This document shows positions 5,660 to 7,190 of a stretch of 7,190 bases of DNA, piece by piece. The first letter of the stretch is position 1, and each line of letters starts with the position of its first letter. Source of the stretch: Treponema sp. UBA937 (GTDB taxonomy: Bacteria; Spirochaetota; Spirochaetia; Treponematales; Breznakiellaceae). A program made the translations under genes and the position numbers. The stretch covers positions 51,361-58,550 of the forward strand of contig DBDH01000047.1 in NCBI GenBank assembly GCA_002293455.1, written 5' to 3'. The notes beneath the pieces were generated by a model that saw only the letters and a list, made by a program, of their open reading frames with translations, was not told the DNA's origin and ran no database searches.

Positions 5660-6217
5660 ATGATGCTGGAAACCGCCAGATTGATTTTGTGTCCGTGGAA
5701 AGAAACGGATGCCGAGAGTTTATACAAATACGCGAAAAATCCTAACATCGGACCGATAGCGGGCTGGCCCGTTCACACAAGCGTAGAAAACAGCCGGGAG
5801 ATTATCCGTGATGTTCTTTCCGCAGATGAAACCTATGCGGTAACAATGAAGAATGATGAAGCATCGATTGATGCAGCTATAGGAAGCGTCGGACTCTTGA
5901 TCGGTGAAAAAAGCAATCTCAATATAAATCCCGATGAAGCGGAAATCGGTTATTGGATTGGCGAGCCGTTTTGGGGACAGGGACTTATTCCGGAAGCGGT
6001 CCGCGAAATCATGCGCCATGCTTTTGACGATTTAAAATTATCGGTTCTTTGGTGCGGGTATTTCGATGAAAACGAAAAATCAAAACGAGTCAATGAAAAA
6101 TGCGGCTTCCGTTTTCATCATACCGAGTTTGAAAAATCGTGGCCGCTCATACATGCAACAAAAACACAGCATGTTACATGGATTAAGAAAGAAGAATGGC
6201 AATTGCTTTTTCATTAA
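5660..6217 (+). CDS. GNAT family N-acetyltransferase, RimJ/RimL type
   Basis: Transfers an acetyl group from acetyl-CoA to an amine; the substrate cannot be told from the sequence. The 185-residue protein begins MMLETARLILCPW, the usual opening of the RimJ/RimL (Acetyltransf_3) branch. Then come IGSVGLLI (74-81), the acetyl-CoA loop in IGYWIGEPFWGQGLIPEA (96-113, with W-G-Q-G), and the C-terminal NEKSKRVNEKCGFRFHH (138-154). ATG at 5660 is chosen because GAGGG lies 7 nt upstream; an ATG at 5654 sits right against that site, and 5663 is also possible. It stands alone with its own promoter; known roles of the branch include ribosomal-protein or antibiotic and small-molecule acetylation. Nothing nearby favours one of these. 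Confidence 0.88.
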   Translation: MMLETARLILCPWKETDAESLYKYAKNPNIGPIAGWPVHTSVENSREIIRDVLSADETYAVTMKNDEASIDAAIGSVGLLIGEKSNLNINPDEAEIGYWIGEPFWGQGLIPEAVREIMRHAFDDLKLSVLWCGYFDENEKSKRVNEKCGFRFHHTEFEKSWPLIHATKTQHVTWIKKEEWQLLFH

Positions 6218-6243
6218 CACTGTAATGCATAGCGTGATACATT
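6214..6243 (+). promoter_or_regulatory. Candidate promoter of the DUF1284-like gene
   Basis: -35 TTAACA (6214-6219, 5 of 6) overlaps the end of the acetyltransferase gene; 18 nt later is TACATT (6238-6243, 4 of 6) with TGA directly before it, another extended -10 arrangement. A bulged inverted repeat (6232-6240 with 6254-6261) lies over and after the -10. Confidence 0.35.
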
Positions 6244-6293
6244 AAGCATATTCGTATACGCAATAATTTCTGATACCAATCAGGGGAAAATAT

Positions 6294-6773
6294 ATGCAAA
6301 TCACAATCAAGCCTCATCACTTTATGGATATTATTAAACTTTACGGTGCCGGGATTGAGGTATTTGAAAGAGATCTCAATTATTGCCACGATTTTTACCG
6401 GATTGGAAATATCATTATTCAGCAGCCCGATGTTATGATTAAAACCACAATTCATGCGGATGATATTTGTGTTCCATGCAAATATTATGCTGACCGGTCG
6501 CTTGGTATTTGTATGGATCATATTTCCCATATCGAAAATATTGCATCAAAAGATGATTGGAATAAAATAATAGACCAGAGGATTATCGAGACAGCACAGA
6601 TTGATTTGAATCAGCAATATAAAGCGGCCGAATATTGTAATATGTTATATAGAATTGGTGACAATATCTTTGATATTTGGCGGGAAGACGACACCGTAAA
6701 GACACACAGGCGGCGGGAGTTATTCAAACTGGGAGCGGAGAAATATTTAGGACGTTTTCCGAATATACTGTGA
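6294..6773 (+). CDS. Uncharacterised Cys-rich protein, DUF1284-like
   Basis: A 159-residue soluble protein. It opens with KPHHFMDIIKLYGAG (6-20), then DFYRIGNIIIQQPD (33-46), and the key motif DDICVPC (56-62, C59 and C62) with a third cysteine in GICMDHI (C73). The C-terminal half is helical and charged (IFDIWREDD, LFKLGAEKYLG). The His-His near the start and the DDIC-x-PC pattern recall DUF1284 proteins, proposed to bind an iron-sulphur cluster or metal; this is family memory and has not been tested here. AGGGGA lies 6 nt before the ATG at 6294. Codons are richer in A/T than in the ribosomal-protein genes. It follows the acetyltransferase by 76 nt and is closed by a strong terminator. The molecular function is unknown. 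Confidence 0.65.
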   Translation: MQITIKPHHFMDIIKLYGAGIEVFERDLNYCHDFYRIGNIIIQQPDVMIKTTIHADDICVPCKYYADRSLGICMDHISHIENIASKDDWNKIIDQRIIETAQIDLNQQYKAAEYCNMLYRIGDNIFDIWREDDTVKTHRRRELFKLGAEKYLGRFPNIL

Positions 6774-6846
6774 ATAGAAGTACCAGTCACCCAAAAACCC
6801 CAATGTACATAGTTACAACTATACACCACATATAAAGTCTTTTCCA

Positions 6847-6905
6847 AGAAGAGTCCGACCACTTGCCCCGAATGGGAAACGCAAGTGGTCGGACTCCTCT
6901 TTTTT
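6847..6905 (+). terminator. Strong intrinsic terminator with unusually long stem
   Basis: A perfect 16-bp stem (GAGTCCGACCACTTGC, 6852-6867, with 6882-6897) is extended by one A-C mismatch and 4 more pairs (6847-6850 with 6899-6902), then TTTTT. The 14-nt loop can form an inner CCC/GGG mini-stem. The 6774-6846 stretch before it is AT-rich, holds only a small palindrome (6809-6822) and no gene. Confidence 0.85.
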
Positions 6906-6939
6906 AAAAAAATCTGTTTTATTAATGCAAAAACGCGTT

Positions 6940-6968
6940 TCCGCACCTTATAGAGTGCGGAGGTTTTT
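6940..6968 (+). terminator. Second, tandem intrinsic terminator
   Basis: TCCGCAC (6940-6946) pairs with GTGCGGA (6955-6961) around an 8-nt loop, followed by GG and TTTTT (6964-6968). It lies 35 bp after the long terminator and just before the promoter of the last gene, so that gene is well insulated from upstream transcription. An AAACGCGTTT palindrome abuts it at 6931-6940. Confidence 0.65.
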
Positions 6969-6977
6969 AAGAAAACA

Positions 6978-7006
6978 TGGAAATATTTTCAGGGCTGTGT
7001 TATAAT
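6978..7006 (+). promoter_or_regulatory. Extended -10 promoter of the Rpn-family gene
   Basis: TATAAT (7001-7006) is preceded by TGT (extended -10); TGGAAA (6978-6983, 4 of 6) lies 17 nt upstream as a weak -35. The expected leader is only about 14 nt. Confidence 0.6.
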
Positions 7007-7026
7007 GAACACAATGGGATGGCAGA

Positions 7027-7190
7027 ATGTCGCAATTGAAATACACTTTCATGAACGATGTTCTGTTTAAAATGCTGTTCACAAAGCATCCGGAATTGCT
7101 GAGAAAGCTGGTTGCTTCGATGCTTTGTGTTCAATCTGCCGGCATTGAGAAGTTTGAAATACGCAACCCCGAAATGCCGCCGGAAAGTTT
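7027..7190 (+). CDS. Rpn family recombination-promoting nuclease/putative transposase, N-terminal part
   Basis: The first 54 codons of a gene cut by the window edge. The text SQLKYTFMNDVLFKMLF (2-18), then HPELLRKLVASML and IEKFEIRNPEMPPES, is the characteristic opening of Rpn proteins: a 'K-x-x-F-x-N-D-x-x-F-K-x-L-F' start followed by a helix and a stretch ending in NPEMPPE. Members carry a PD-(D/E)XK nuclease fold and are annotated as putative transposases; E. coli RpnA promotes RecA-independent recombination. The catalytic residues lie beyond the window, so activity and intactness cannot be judged. ATG at 7027 matches family starts, although the Shine-Dalgarno is poor (GGGATGG upstream). 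It has its own promoter behind two terminators, and a remnant of a related gene lies at 1924-2145 on the same strand. Confidence 0.8.
   Translation, partial: MSQLKYTFMNDVLFKMLFTKHPELLRKLVASMLCVQSAGIEKFEIRNPEMPPES

Noticed and set aside
4918..5700. Toxin-antitoxin or defence operon around the SUKH and GNAT genes
   Set aside because: No small partner gene overlaps or abuts either one; each has its own promoter, and the GNAT is of the RimJ/RimL type without TacT-like pairing to a DNA-binding antitoxin.
5521..6293. Integron gene-cassette array (attC sites)
   Set aside because: Treponemes can carry chromosomal integrons and the single-gene layout invites the idea, but the gaps show no GTTRRRY/RYYYAAC site pairs, and the genes have their own promoters.
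1..7190. CRISPR array or complete insertion sequence
   Set aside because: No regularly spaced direct repeats and no transposase flanked by terminal inverted repeats were seen on either strand.

Overview
The window looks like a chromosomal segment of a spirochaete, most likely a host-associated (gut-type) Treponema or close relative. The reasons are a short alanyl-tRNA synthetase of about 595 residues that stops after the editing domain, as in spirochaetes; the order rplM-rpsI-recX; and a neighbourhood with pieces of the Rpn (PD-(D/E)XK nuclease / transposase) family, which is abundant in treponemes. The genus call is inferred from remembered protein families. No search was run.

The left part (1-3000) is core and reads leftward. 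It holds pdxK (a ThiD-type pyridoxal kinase), a terminator, then alaS, and at the very edge the first bases of a tRNA gene with its own promoter. Between alaS and the pdxK terminator, on the opposite strand, lies a decayed 3' end of an Rpn-like gene. It is broken by one frameshift and its 5' end runs up against the start of alaS. The best candidate alaS promoter lies across that junction.

The middle part (3000-4895) is core and reads rightward. A leader of about 340 bp precedes rplM (L13), followed by rpsI (S9) after 11 nt and recX after 29 nt. The recX start appears to be a TTG in the loop of a perfect hairpin just after rpsI.

The right part (4896-7190) looks accessory. Four unrelated rightward genes follow one another: an orphan SUKH/YrhA-like protein, a RimJ/RimL-type GNAT acetyltransferase, a Cys-rich DUF1284-like protein, and the first 54 codons of an Rpn-family gene cut by the window edge. 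Most have their own extended -10 promoter, and two promoters share the 11-mer TATAATGTTCC. Stem-loops, a 26-bp palindrome and a tandem terminator pair separate them. This looks like independently acquired single genes placed after the ribosomal-protein/recX operon, not one pathway. No complete new multi-gene system is visible. The points most worth following are the Rpn remnant upstream of alaS, the recX start hairpin, and the self-contained accessory genes.
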